Below are positions 47,285-58,370 of a stretch of 64,000 bases of DNA, one piece after another. The stretch's first letter is position 1. The number at the start of each line of letters is the position of its first letter. The notes beneath the pieces were generated by a model that worked only from the letters and a program-made list of their open reading frames with translations, had not been told where the DNA came from and searched no databases. Source of the stretch: Ursus arctos. Its lineage: Eukaryota; Chordata; Mammalia; Carnivora; Ursidae. The stretch spans positions 9,286,001 through 9,350,000 of the forward strand of contig NW_026622997.1 of assembly GCF_023065955.2 (NCBI RefSeq), written 5' to 3'. The position numbers and the translations under genes are program-made.

Positions 47285-47690
47285 TATTGTAGGTAAACAG
47301 AGAGTGGAAAGTAGATTGGGAACAGAGTGCAGAAAGCCTCGAATTCTAAACCAAGGCATTGAGATTTTCACTTCAGGTCAATGGGGAATCCCTGCAAGGT
47401 TCTGTGGAAGGAACAGAATGGGGAGAGCAATGTTGTAAAAGAGACTAACTGGGTTACGGTGTTCAGGATGGAGACCAGAACTGGGAGATAAAATGTAGGC
47501 ACCAAATGGCAGGTATTTTATAAGGGCCTGAACTGGAATTTTTTTAAAAAGAGAAAAAAGAGACATTTCAAAAAGAGAAAATTCTGGACTCTAATTCGTC
47601 ATACATTTGGAGATAAAGGTACAAGTCCAAAATTATGTCCAGATTTTAGATCAAATGACTGGAAAAATGGCTGTGTCATTAACAGATATA
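47285..47690 (+). repeat. Ancient interspersed repeat, family not named
   Basis: 'tgagattttcacttcaggtc', 'aatggggaatccctgcaagg' and 'gttcaggatggagaccagaa' match the later section of the same widespread repeat seen at 12.9 and 16.0 kb ('ggattttattctaagtgcaa ... gggaagccattggaggg ... gagaccag'). Confidence 0.5.
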
Positions 47691-47696
47691 GGTCAT

Positions 47697-48055
47697 GTCT
47701 TAGAATAGTTAGGCTACTATAACAGAATACCATAGACTGGACAGCTACACAACATACATTTATTTTTCACAGTTCTGGAGGTTAGCAAGTCTAAGATCAA
47801 GACACAAGCAGATTCAGTGTCTGGAGAGAACTCACTTCCTGGATCGCAGACAGCTGTCTCCTCACTGTGCCCTCATATGGTGGAAGGGGCAAGGAAGCTC
47901 CCTGGGGTCTCTTTTATAAAGGCACTGATCTCTTTCCCCAAGGCTCCATTGTTGACCTAATCACCTCCCAAAGTCCCCGTCTCCTAATACCGTAACATTA
48001 GGGATTAGGTTTCAAAATATGAATTATGGGGAAACAAATATTCCATGGACAGCAA
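47697..48055 (-). mobile_element. MLT1-type solo LTR (ERVL-MaLR)
   Basis: 'actataacagaataccatag', 'ttcacagttctggaggttag', 'tccctggggtctcttttata', 'cctaatcacctcccaaagtc' and 'tcctaataccgtaacattag' follow the antisense MLT1A/B LTR. No internal region adjoins it. Confidence 0.92.
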
Positions 48056-48139
48056 GCCAGATGGAGACTCATGGAGAAAAGAACAGGCAGCCTATTTTAG
48101 GTCTACGGAGTTGAATCGACAACAGGACACAAGGGTTAC

Positions 48140-48700
48140 CACTTAATAGGCAGTCAGTCTTCATTTCCATTGATTCACATCATCATTTCTATTTCGTCAC
48201 CAAGGACTATCAAATCTGCCTCCCAAATCTTTTGTTTATTTCTATCTCTAGTACATCACGTAGCCCAAGCTACCATCGTCTCTCTCCTGAACTAATCTCA
48301 ATAGTACTCTGGCCCTTCTCTAATCTTGTCTTTGCACAGCAGCCACGTCATCTTTTCAACATGAAAATCTGATTTATTTTACCTCCCTGCTTTAAAAAGA
48401 TTTCAATGCCATCCTGTTGATCCTAGGGCAAAGATAAAGCTATGCTAGCTTTGGAATAAGATGCTTTATTCCTCCTTATCTATCTCTCCAACCTCCCCTT
48501 ACACAGTGCCAGTTATGTTTTGAGTACTCCCATGTTCATAAGGCTGAACACTCTCCACTCGCCCTGCAATCTCCAACCCCTAACCCTGCCAAGGTTAGCT
48601 TCCATTCTCCCTCCCAATATGACATCAATAAGCTCTTCCTTGGGACCCGCTCTGACCACTTTGTCTAGTTTAATTCCCCCTATCATGGGATCATGTACCC
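48140..48700 (+). repeat. L2 LINE fragment
   Basis: 'tagcccaagctaccatcgtc', 'tctctcctgaactaatctca' and 'agcagccacgtcatcttttc' follow the L2 ORF2-end order ('ccaccatcatctctcgcctg'). Confidence 0.8.
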
Positions 48701-49305
48701 AACGCCGAGACAAAATGGGGATATAAACAAGATACAAGAGATATTTTGTTTCTTCTTTCAAGGTCTGGTGACTGTTATCTTCTTGTGATAATGTGATAGG
48801 TAGCTAGCATAACTCATCCGTGTGGCATGTATTTGCCCCAAGAAGTTGCCTGTCTAGGAAACACGAGCAGGAACTCTGTGCAGCCCATTCTGGGGGCTAT
48901 TGCTATAGCTACCTGATCATGCTAGATGAATGATATCATGGTTTCATGTTTATCCTACTCTGCCTGGCAGTTCCTACTGTTATAAAAAGAAGAACCAGTA
49001 CCTGAGTCTAGGGATTTGTATTAAGAATGAGATCTAGATAAGAAGTGGTTGTGGGTCCCAGGCTAGAAGATCCTAAAAGAAAGATGAAAGCCTTTAACTA
49101 TCCTACCAGCCTCTGCCGCAGTGGAATACTTGTGATTGAGAGCTCTGTGTCCCACAGTCAACTAGAAACCCCTAACCTTTCCTAAACTGCTGCTCCCAGT
49201 ATCACCAGAATCAGCCAGAAGACAAGGAAGAGAGAGGCCACAGAAAGCCTTCCAAAAATTGTTCCTTAAATGATGAGTCAGGGAAATAAAGATACATTTA
49301 TCTCT
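48701..49305. other. Unclassified
   Basis: No gene or repeat recognised. Confidence 0.4.
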
Positions 49306-49567
49306 GTATGAAATACAGGGGGTCACTCAAAGCAGGCCTGAATCAATGTTTGCTTGTTGATGAATAAACAAACACTAACTAAAACCAAGCTCTTCACTGT
49401 CCCCTCTGAATCAACTCTTCCACCTGCTCTCCACACTCAGCCTTTCCACATTTTCCCAGGCTTCTAGGCCCAATGAGTGCCACTGTAGACTCACAGTCCC
49501 CATGCAGAGCCTTAATCATGCCATTTCCCTGATCGAAAGCCTGCCATGGCCCCTGCTGCCTACACCA
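49306..49567. repeat. Possible L2 scrap
   Basis: 'tgcttgttgatgaataaaca' resembles an L2 or MIR 3' end, followed by L2-like CT-rich text. Weak. Confidence 0.35.
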
Positions 49568-49660
49568 ATGATTTGAAACTTTAGCTGTACATTGGAACCA
49601 CCTAGGGTACTTTTCAAAGGCGCAGGGACTATGGTCCTTCCCATGAAGATTCTGATGAGT
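49568..49660 (+). mobile_element. MER5A fragment (hAT-Charlie)
   Basis: 'tttgaaactttagctgtaca', 'ttggaaccacctagggtact' and 'tgaagattctgatgagtaa' follow MER5A. Confidence 0.7.
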
Positions 49661-49880
49661 AAAATAGAAAGTGAACTAATACATCTTACCTCCTTATTAC
49701 GTGCCAAGCATTATATAGACACTACTTTATCCTTTTTACATTCCCCTGGAGATGTAGTCCTATCACATTTGAAGATGAGAAAATGAGACCCTGAGACTCA
49801 AGTAATTTGTCCATGGTCACATACTTGGCAATACAATTCAATGCCAAGTCTGTTGAATTTTTTACCATGCTGTATGAGCT
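49661..49880 (-). repeat. MIR fragment
   Basis: 'ttattacgtgccaagcatta', 'gatgagaaaatgagaccctg' and 'caagtaatttgtccatggtc' in antisense MIR order. Confidence 0.85.
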
Positions 49881-49989
49881 CTGGCCATCCGAATCCTTAA
49901 AAAATCTGACTTCTAAAATGGGTGAATTTTATACAAAATTTTATACAAATAATACTTTAATTAAAAAGTGAATATTGTCCTCACGGCAC

Positions 49990-50880
49990 TTGTTATTTTA
50001 CATCTGACAGCAGTCATTCTAATGGGTGTAGAGCAGTAAGTCATTGTTTCCCAACCTTTCTTGTTCTTTAGTGTGTTTATTTAAAGCTATAATTTTGCCT
50101 TTAAGTACTGCTTTAGCTGTGTTACACAAATTCTATCATTACTGTTTTATTTCGTTCTAAATATTAATTTTTTTACACTAAGTGTCACTTAATCATATAT
50201 CACCTAGTTTCTAAATATGTGGGATTTTATTTTTGCTATCTTTTAAGAAATATTAATTCCATAATTTCATTGTCTGAATGGAATTGATTCTTTGGAACGT
50301 ATGGCCTAATACATGTCTCCTGTTGTAAATGTGCCAGGTATATTTAAAAAGAATGTGTTTTCTGGTTTTGTTTTTTTTTTTTTTTTTAATATATGTGTAC
50401 CATTTAAATTGTACTTTCAGCTCATTCATATCATGCTATTTTTATTTCTATTTGATCCACAGTTCCTAGAGATGCATGTTAAAACATTTCCAACTACAGT
50501 TGTTAATTTATGTATATTTTTCTGTTTATTTATTTGACACAGTTCATAAGATTGTACTGGTAGGTGCATGTGTGTTTATAATAATTATATCACATTATAT
50601 CTACTATTCTTCAATTAAACATTTTAAAGCTATAAAATAATATACAAGTAGAAAACTGATAAACTTTTATGTACATCTAAAGAAATACTTATAAAATGAA
50701 TACTCATTTAACCATGACTAAGGACAAGAAATAAAACATTGCCAACATTTAAAAATCAAGAGGGAACACACACAAAATCTAGCCTTTTCTGGCAGTAATC
50801 TAGCTTTCTCGCCAAGCCTTCCACACACCACGTGCTTCTTAGGGACCAGGCTGCTCATAGCCAAGCATTAATCCTGCCCT
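49990..50880 (-). mobile_element. Ancient L1M fragments
   Basis: 50060-50360 carries antisense L1 text ('tttgcctttaagtactgctt', 'tagctgtgttacacaaattc', 'cctagtttctaaatatgtgg'). 50640-50860 ('aaggacaagaaataaaacat') resembles an old L1 3'UTR, possibly a separate piece. A poly(T) run lies at about 50370-50389. Confidence 0.55.
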
Positions 50881-51059
50881 TCATTACAGCCAGCTGTCTC
50901 CACACATTTTTCTTCACTGTGACTCCCACTGGGGGATCCCTTCCCCCCACCCCACCAGCTGATGGGTCAAGCTGCCACTAAATGGGACCTTTGTGGAGAA
51001 CTTTCTTCATTGTGTCTGCTAGAGGGATTCTCCACCCCTCTCCTCTCTGTATATCTCTA

Positions 51060-51236
51060 CACCTTAATAAAATTTCCCTTCATCCAGTTTCCATATTCTT
51101 CTTGTATTATAGTTATTTTTTTTGTCATCTACTAGACATTGACTCCTTGAAGGCAGGACCCGGGTCTTGCCATCTGAATTTCCTATAGCTTCTGACTCAG
51201 TATGAGGTATATGGTAAGTACTAAACAAATATTTTT
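51060..51236 (+). repeat. L2 LINE 3' end
   Basis: 'tagacattgactccttgaag', 'gcaggacccgggtcttgcca' and 'atggtaagtactaaacaaat' match the L2 3'UTR. The SINE 51237-51427 inserted in its tail. Confidence 0.75.
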
Positions 51237-51427
51237 TTTTAAAGATTTTATTTATTTGACAGAGATAGAGACAGCCAGTGAGAGAGGGAACACAAGCAGG
51301 GGGAGTGGGAGAGGAAGAAGCAGGCTCATAGCAGAGGAGCCTGATGTGGGGCTCGATCCCAGAACGCCGGGATCACGCCCTGAGCCGAAGGCAGATGCTT
51401 AACCGCTGTGCCACCCAGGCGCCCCTC
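51237..51427 (-). mobile_element. CAN-SINE, 'agccagtgagagagggaac' subfamily, perfect duplication
   Basis: Tail at the left, head at the right ending 'gccacccaggcgcccc'. aacaaatattttt at 51224-51236 and 51428-51440. Very close to the copies at 46250 and 58011. Confidence 0.95.
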
Positions 51428-51689
51428 AACAAATATTTTTAAGAAATCAGTGGAATCTCTCTTTAATTCACTATGTTTCATTAGCAAGGCACCTGGCACT
51501 TTTGCCTTTAAAATGTCTCTTTATCTTAATTTCTTCTCCATTTCAATTGATACTGTTTTATTTCAGGCCCTTACCCTCTCACACCCAAATAGCTACAGAA
51601 AGAAAGAGAGAGAGAGAAAGGAAGGAAGGGGGGAGGCAGAAAAAGGAAAACAAGGGACTATGCTCAGACTTTCTCCCCAGACAAAATAA

Positions 51690-51762
51690 ATTAGAATTTC
51701 TAGAGAAGGGGCCAAGGTAGCCATAATTTTTCAATGTGCCCAGGGTTGAGAACCACTGCTTG
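51690..51762 (+). mobile_element. MER5A 3' fragment
   Basis: 'aaattagaatttctagagaa' to 'agggttgagaaccactgctt' resembles the MER5A 3' end with its 'gagaaccactg' terminal repeat. Confidence 0.6.
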
Positions 51763-51916
51763 TTTGGTCCCTCTTAATTAATCAAATTTACCTCTAAACT
51801 TTGATACCAGAAACAAATCTTTTAAAAACAGAACTCTCGGTGCACGCTTTACTCCTACATCTCCCCAGCCAAAGACTTCTAGCTGACTTACAAAATATTC
51901 AATCAAGATAGACAAA

Positions 51917-51980
51917 GGAAGGAAGGAAGGAAGGAAGGAAGGAAGGAAGGAAGGAAGGGAGGAAGGAAGGAAGGAAGGAA
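51917..51980. repeat. (GGAA)n microsatellite
   Basis: About 16 tandem GGAA units with one GGGA interruption near 51957. In other mammals GGAA arrays can bind ETS-family factors; that role here is only a possibility. Confidence 0.97.
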
Positions 51981-52019
51981 TCAAATGGCTTTCAGACCTT
52001 GAATAATAGGCCCCATCTG

Positions 52020-52375
52020 CATACTATATTCAGCTACTTCTTCCAGTAGGCACCTCTTCACTCTGCACAGCCACCTCCTAGGTCCACAAACACACTCTAT
52101 TCCTGTCTTTGTTCGCTGCTCCTCTCACCTGGAAGTTTCCTTTCTCATTCCCCCCCCCCCCTTACATTCTAACCACCCTTCAAGGCCCTTCCCGCATTTT
52201 GCCTCCTTCAAGAAGCTTTCCCAGACCTCTGATCTCACCCCTTTCTAAATTCCTGTGGTGGCAGTAAGCTTTGCAATTCAGCACAAAATCCCACACAACG
52301 AGTTTATCACCACCACTAGTCCAGGTACTACTCTCCACTAAAAGGTCACAAACTCCCCAGGGCCAAGAACCACAG
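52020..52375 (+). repeat. L2 LINE 3' part
   Basis: 'accacccttcaaggcccttc', 'tccttcaagaagctttccca' and 'gacctctgatctcacccctt' are L2 text. A C run near 52150-52161. Confidence 0.85.
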
Positions 52376-52489
52376 CTGAAGATCCTCTCCCCTCCTCCCT
52401 CTACCCCAGCCCCTAACCTGTGTGGAGAAGAGATGGTGTGCTAACTGAATGCTTTCTCCAGGAGGGCCGCTTTCACCCAGCCCTCTCCT

Positions 52490-52600
52490 GTTGCAGATGA
52501 GGAAATGACAAAAGTGATTTATTAGAGGTCCCACGCCTAGTGAATGGCAGAGCTAAGATAAAAATTACTCAAGCCTACTGAGCCCTGTAGCTCTTGTTGT
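52490..52600 (-). repeat. MIR fragment
   Basis: 'cagatgaggaaatgacaaaa' and 'cctagtgaatggcagagcta' in antisense MIR order. Confidence 0.7.
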
Positions 52601-53635
52601 CTGGTTGCTTAATCGTGACTGTTTCCTTGTTCTCTCATCCTGGGTTCCCTCCTTGCTGTGTCTTGTCACACAGGGATCTCCTCAGATTTCTCCTCGACGA
52701 GAGCAGAAAGCCCTCTTCTCCCTTCTCCGACTTTGCCTTATGAGCTACGTCTTTCTCAGGGGTGGGTCATTCACCTGGTGGATTTTGGTGACAGAGCCCA
52801 GAGAACATCCCAGAACCACAGAGCTCAGAGTAATTCAGACACTGGGGCTATTTTCTGAAAAATATCCTTGATGATCATTTTTTTCGTGTGTATGTGGGTT
52901 TGTCTTTGGGTGGATGGAGGAAGTACATATCTGAGCTGGCCAGTGAGAGGCTTCAGCAGAGGCTACAGGAGGGCAGGTCATCACTTCAGTAGAAAATTAA
53001 AAAACAACAGTTTAGTAGAAAGACTCTGCTGTCATCAAACTGAAGGAGTTCAGGCTAGGAGCATGTGGAAGCAAAAGAACCAGAATCCAGCACTCGAGCA
53101 ATAATATCTCTGTTATCCCATGTCATTGGCAGACATTGAAGTAATTTCCATTCCTGGGGAGGGGCAGGGGGTGGCAGAGATGCCAGAAATTCCTCTGAAT
53201 TTCTTCCTGGTCAAGGTTGTTGGCAGGGTCTCTGGCGAAGGTCGAAATAGAGTAAGAAGGGGAGTGAAGAAGACAGAAAGGGTTGGGTCTACACAAGCAG
53301 CTGCTATCCCCATTCTCAGCAGTTAATGGGTTTGCTTAGAGAGCCAGGACAGTCGTGGGTGGGTAGGGCCACCTTCCCAGGCACAGCTGAAGGGCACTCA
53401 TGACCAGGACAGCTGCTGAAGGTGGGGTCTCTCATGCCCTATGTCCTGTCGCACTCTAAGCCAGGGCAGAAAGAAGCTTTATTTATATATCCTCACTCAT
53501 GCCCGGGAAACGCTGCTTGTCTCAGAGAGAGAGAGAAAATTTAGAGTGGTAGAGCCAGAGGATTGTAGAACTTAAAATGACTCCCGTTTATGGGAAATTG
53601 GGTGAGAGAACAAAGAAAAGCATTCCCCACTCATC
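52601..53635. other. No gene or recognisable repeat
   Basis: Short frames (52605-52871, 52868-53104, 53120-53326 plus) lack domains. Unclassified. Confidence 0.4.
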
Positions 53636-53639
53636 TGCT

Positions 53640-53940
53640 ACCGCTACAGGCCCTGAGAACTAGGAGTGAGGGGTTCTTTCTAGTCTTAGCTCTACCACTA
53701 ACTAAGTATGTGACCCTGGAAAACTCCATGAGTGTGGGAAGTGGTTCATCATCTCTGCATTTATCACATGAAGACATCGAGCTAAATGGCCCCTGGAGGT
53801 GGGACTGACAATTCTCTAGCTTCAGACCCTCATTCTACAGTCAGGAAGTGAGGGCTCAGATCACACAGCTAGTTAGGGACAGAGCAGGGCTGGAGATGTT
53901 TCTTAAATCTGGTGCTTCTCTGCCTACCAGACACCTCCAT
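53640..53940. repeat. Two MIR fragments, head-on
   Basis: 53640-53800 is plus-strand MIR ('tctaccactaactaagtatg', 'tgaccctggaaaactccatg'). 53812-53940 is minus-strand MIR ('gatcacacagctagttaggg', 'acagagcagggctggagatg'). Confidence 0.7.
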
Positions 53941-54344
53941 TCCTTATATACATGATCCCCAGCTGTGCTTTCAATAGGAGCAGTGAGAGAAGGATCCTTG
54001 GATGCTATGACTGGAGAAAAAGCCAGCCCCCAGGAAGGCTTCCTTCATGGCATCACTTCCAGATGCAAAGGAAGGACCTCTCTGCCCCTTTCACAGGGCT
54101 CCCCCACGGAATTGAGGAAGAGTCAGATTCCACCATGTGAGTGATTAAAGACAACTCGGTCATCTGTATTATTTGAGCTTCTCACAATTGAGTGATATTT
54201 GCATATTACTTAATTAAAAAATTATTGAGTAAAGATTCTTACAAGTTCTACCATTAGATTCATTTCTTTCGACTTAAGTAGTATTTGATTGGTAAAACAC
54301 AAATATCCCAGTGGTGGACAGTGCATGCGTGACTCCTCATGGAT
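53941..54344. other. Unclassified
   Basis: No gene or repeat recognised. 54140-54300 is AT-rich. Confidence 0.4.
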
Positions 54345-54595
54345 TACAATAAGAGCTCACATTTATTGACAGTACACCACGTGGAAGGGCAGTTGTGTAT
54401 ACCATTTCATTTCACACTTCGGACAATCTATGAGGGACGTGCAGCTGTTAGCAGCATCTTACAGATGTGGACCCTGAAAGCTCCAGGGTTAAGTCATTTG
54501 TCGGGTCACCCAGGGAAAGTATGGAACCAGTGTGCAAATTCACATCAACTGGACTACACAGTCCATGCCCCTAACCCCTACCTCACATTGCCTCT
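54345..54595 (-). repeat. MIR, nearly complete
   Basis: 'tcacatttattgacagtaca' to 'tcttacagatgtggaccctg' and 'ccatgcccctaacccctacc' in antisense MIR order. Confidence 0.85.
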
Positions 54596-54679
54596 CCATA
54601 GATACTTACACCTGGCATCAGTACGTCTCTAATGCCTTTTCTGAAATCAGGTTTTGACAGTGGAAGGGGGATAAGAGTA

Positions 54680-54900
54680 AGAACATCAGAGTGCCTGGAT
54701 TCAAGTTCCAGCTTCACCACTAACAGCATTACTTCAAGGAATTTCACTTCTGTAAACTACAATTCCTCATCTGTGAAATAGGAATTATAGAATCTTTCTC
54801 ACAGAGCTGTTATGAGATTAAATTAGAGAATACATATGCAATGCTCCATGCCATACCTGGTATATAATAAGCTGTCAATAAATGTATTATCGTTATGGCT
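54680..54900 (+). repeat. MIR, nearly complete
   Basis: 'gcctggattcaagttccagc', 'aattcctcatctgtgaaata', 'gttatgagattaaattagag' and 'taagctgtcaataaatgtat' in full MIR order. Confidence 0.92.
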
Positions 54901-55499
54901 CAAGAGGCCAAAGACCAGCCTGGGCCCATTTACAGCTTTGCTGCTGGTTAACCCCAGCAGGAGGGGTCATGCTCTGTAGCCATCAGCTTCTTCAGCTGAA
55001 AGCTGAATATCCCCTGACTTAAAGCAGAAAGGCAGCTTGCAAGAAAACCACAATTTGGTCTCAAATTAAACTATGACATAAAAGATCAGCTGCCATTCAT
55101 ATGAAGCCCAGTCAGGACAGCTGGACAAGTTGGGGGATGATATCAGCCCATTCGAATCATGTCACACATTCCCCACCAAACCTCAGTACCAGCCAGGAGT
55201 GTTGGGCAGCACTGACTACCACCAAATTCCTTAAGCCTTCTTACTGGTTTAGGGAAACCTCATTTCTCCCAGTTCCTGTGTTGGCAACCGTGACCTTGAT
55301 GTACCATCTGAGTTAGGGTTCTGCTCAGCTGTATGTGACATGAGTTGAAATAGTTTTCAAGATGAGTGTCTTAGAAGCTGAGGGAAATGACTCCAGGTTT
55401 TCTATTTTTCCAAAACCGATTCCAATAGACCTTCCAGCACCATCTCCGACTACATGTTTCCATACACCCTTTGCCAGAAGCATGCCAAGCCACTCCCTG
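54901..55499. other. Unclassified
   Basis: No gene or firm repeat. Confidence 0.4.
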
Positions 55500-55730
55500 C
55501 TCTGAAAACACAACAGACTTGTCCATGCCTCCGGACCTTTGCTCCTGCTCTCGCTACCTCAGAATGAATCACTTCCTACTGTCCATTTGAACACCACTTT
55601 ACTTCCTCATTTTCAGACCTTTTGTGTGAGATGTTCAGCTATGTCTTTGTCACCCTACTACCCTTGAGGACAGGGGCCATCTCTTGTCATCGTTATGTCC
55701 ACTAGTCTATTAGAAAAGGTAAAGAGAGGC
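55500..55730 (+). repeat. L2 LINE 3' part
   Basis: 'ctccggacctttgctcctgc', 'ttgaacaccactttacttcc' and 'accttttgtgtgagatgttc' follow L2. Confidence 0.75.
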
Positions 55731-56799
55731 ACTGAGTTGTTCCTTAAGGTGTATGCCGACAGATATTCATAATCACAAGTGGCAGACTTCCGCCCCTCAT
55801 GGTGAATATCAGGCCACTTGGCTTCCTAACTCTTCCATATACATCACAATACTGCATTACACATGGCAGGTAGGCAAGATATTGACATCTACTGTGGTGA
55901 AGAAGAGCAGGTTTGACAATTTTGAAAATTGTTTTTTATCCTTTATCATTTTAAATGCATTGTTACTTTGATGCTTAATGGTATTTGTTGCTTCCCCCGG
56001 CACAAGCCCAGAATGCTGGCTCACTCTCAAATTCGATATGGACCTCGGGGAAGTAGTTAAATGCTGTGAGACTTCGTTTTCCAATTACTGTAGTAAATTC
56101 TCCTTGTGGGGATTGTAATTGCAGGTGGTGATCAGAGAACGCAGAGACCCCACAAGAATTTTATGGCATTCCAGGCAGGACACAGACCGGCCTGGGGAAA
56201 AGCAGGAATAAGACCGGGCAATACAGGGAGTACTACTAGGAAGAGAGTTCTGAAGAGAAACGATGGTAAGGTCTTCCAGCACCTGCATCGGTTCTGATGC
56301 AGCAGGGCAGAATTCTTAGAGCAACCCCTTTTATTTAAAAATAGTCATTATACCAGTACCTGTGCAGAACTGGCTCAACAGAAGCATTCTGGTATTCCAT
56401 AGCCATCATTCCGGAGCTGTTTCGATGACTCCTCCTCTCTTGCGGTTCTCCTTCCATTCTCCGAACCTTCTCCCATCTGGCTTCTCTAAATTAATTTTTT
56501 TTTATAGCTAGAGCTTCCACTTTATTGCAATGGTTACTTTCATGTCTCTTATTGCTTTCTTTAATAACTTTTAATGACCTAAGAAATAGTTGGCTGGGTT
56601 CCATTTTCCACTTCCTCCAAGTCAAATGATAGCACACCCTACACCCTGTGTTTACATGTATCAGAGAAGGCAGCACTAATTCTTTCTGCCTTATCTCCAC
56701 TAAGGCATGCCTGGATTTTCTGACAGGGCAAAATAGAATGAGAAAGTGGTTGTCTAGCTTGCTAAGAAATAACAAGCAAACCCAGACGTCGTGAGAGCT
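55731..56799. other. Unclassified
   Basis: No gene or firm repeat. The 94-codon minus frame 56491-56775 has no domain. Confidence 0.4.
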
Positions 56800-57110
56800 A
56801 GCAACCTGCAGAAATCATCTGTCTGTTCTTTCATTGATTTACTCAGTATGGTTTTGGGTGCCTCCCATCAGAAGAGCATGGACCTCGGGGCTTTAGGGAG
56901 ACAGACAAGACTAAGACAAAACACTGCCTCAAGGAGCTTTCCTTCTGCAAGGGGAATAAGACAGGTGTCCAAATCAATATGATACAGGTCGCCAAGACAG
57001 GTGTCCCAGTAAAGGCTACAAAGAATTATGGGAGGTCAAATAAGGGAGAGCTTGCATCCCATCAGAAAAGAGTGGAGACCCAAGTCCATTTGGGGAATGT
57101 TGAGTTTGAA
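56800..57110 (+). repeat. Possible ancient repeat of the 12.9-kb type
   Basis: 'ctcaaggagctttccttctg', 'caaggggaataagacaggtg' and 'aggctacaaagaattatggg' resemble the 'catggagcttacattctagt' section of the widespread repeat noted at 12.9 kb. Confidence 0.4.
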
Positions 57111-57439
57111 ATCAGTGGGGCACTCAGACGCAAGCACCAGTGGGCAGTGGGGACGTGAGTCAGAAACCAGGAAGAAAGGTGTGGGTGAGAAGTAGAGTCC
57201 AAAGTCCTGTTGGAAAGTGTGTGTTCTCAGTTCCCTGACTCCTGTTGGACTATGGGGATGCTTTTACTGCTACAGCTTCAGGGCCCATGTGCAGCTGGGG
57301 CTTTTCATTTCCTAGCAGAGACTTCCTGCTGCAGCTGAGGCACCCACGACCTACGGTCAAGGACTTCTGCTTAGGCAGTTATCTTCCAGTTTTTAAAATG
57401 CAAAGTGTTTTGTTTCTGTCGTTTTTCTGACTTTTAAGG
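57111..57439. other. Unclassified
   Basis: No gene or firm repeat. Confidence 0.4.
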
Positions 57440-57604
57440 TAATACCTGTACGATCTTGGAAGTATAAAACAAGTTTTTCTTAAAAAGTCATTCATATTCC
57501 TACTACCCAGAAGTAACATAACTTATAGTATCAAGCTTTGCTACGTAATTAATGCAATTAATGCAAATTAATATCAACATATTAATTATTTTTTACTTGA
57601 ATAT

Positions 57605-57812
57605 TTTTTAAGATTTTATTTACTTATTTGAGAGAGAGTGAGAACGAGAGCGAGAGAGAGAGAGAGAGAGTGAACGAGCAGGGGAGAGGAGCAGAGGGAG
57701 AAGCAGGCTCCCCACTGAGCATGGAGCCTGACGTGGACTCCATCCCGGGCCACTGGGATTATGACCTGAGCCAAAGGCAGGAGGTTAACCCGCTGAGCCA
57801 CCCAGGCGCCCG
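57605..57812 (-). mobile_element. CAN-SINE (SINEC)
   Basis: T-rich tail, a (GA)n tract, the body, and the reversed head 'tgagccacccaggcgcccg'. The flanks 'atatttttta' and 'atattttttt' are too simple to call a duplication securely. Confidence 0.9.
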
Positions 57813-58010
57813 TACCTACATATTTTTTTAAAACAACAATTGGATGATGTTAGACATAAATTTTGGAATTCTTTTCTCTTTAACTCTGTAAATAATACAC
57901 CCTGGCCTTCCTTGACACACACATCTGCATTATCAATTTGCGTTCCGGTAGAGAATTCCAACCCCTTCTCAATAGATACTCAGGTTACTTTCACTTTTAA
58001 ACTGCTTTTA

Positions 58011-58220
58011 TTTTTATTTATTTATTTATTTTTTGAGATTTTATTTATTTATTTGAGAGAGAGGGACAGCCAGCGAGAGAGGGAACACAAGCAGGGGGAG
58101 TGGGAGAGGAAGAAGCAGGCTCTTAGCGGAGAAGCCCGATGTGGGGCTCGATCCCAGAACGCCAGGATCGCACCCTGAGCCAAAGGCAGACGCTTAACGA
58201 CTGCGCCACCCAGGCGCCCC
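58011..58220 (-). mobile_element. CAN-SINE, 'agccagcgagagagggaac' subfamily
   Basis: Tail with a (TTTA)n run at the left, head at the right. Perfect 13-bp duplication taaactgctttta at 57998-58010 and 58221-58233, inside L1M. Confidence 0.95.
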
Positions 58221-58370
58221 TAAACTGCTTTTAAACGATACTGTGGTGAACATCCTTGTGCGTACAATTTTGTGCATGTGTTTTGGTATTTTTTCCATAA
58301 TATACATTTTTAAAAGTGGAATTCCAAGATCAAAAGATATGTTTCACTGGATTAATACATTATTGTCCTT

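Larger units (their letters stand above)
57440..58370 (-). mobile_element. Ancient L1M 3'UTR with two SINEs
   Basis: 'ccttctcaatagatactcag', 'gtgaacatccttgtgcgtac' and 'ttttaaaagtggaattccaa' are antisense L1M 3'UTR text. SINEs at 57605 and 58011 interrupt it. Confidence 0.75.

Noticed and set aside
51917..51980. Regular GGAA units (and the CA repeat at 40040) as a CRISPR-like array
   Set aside because: Pure microsatellites with 2-4 base units and no spacers, in a mammalian genome.
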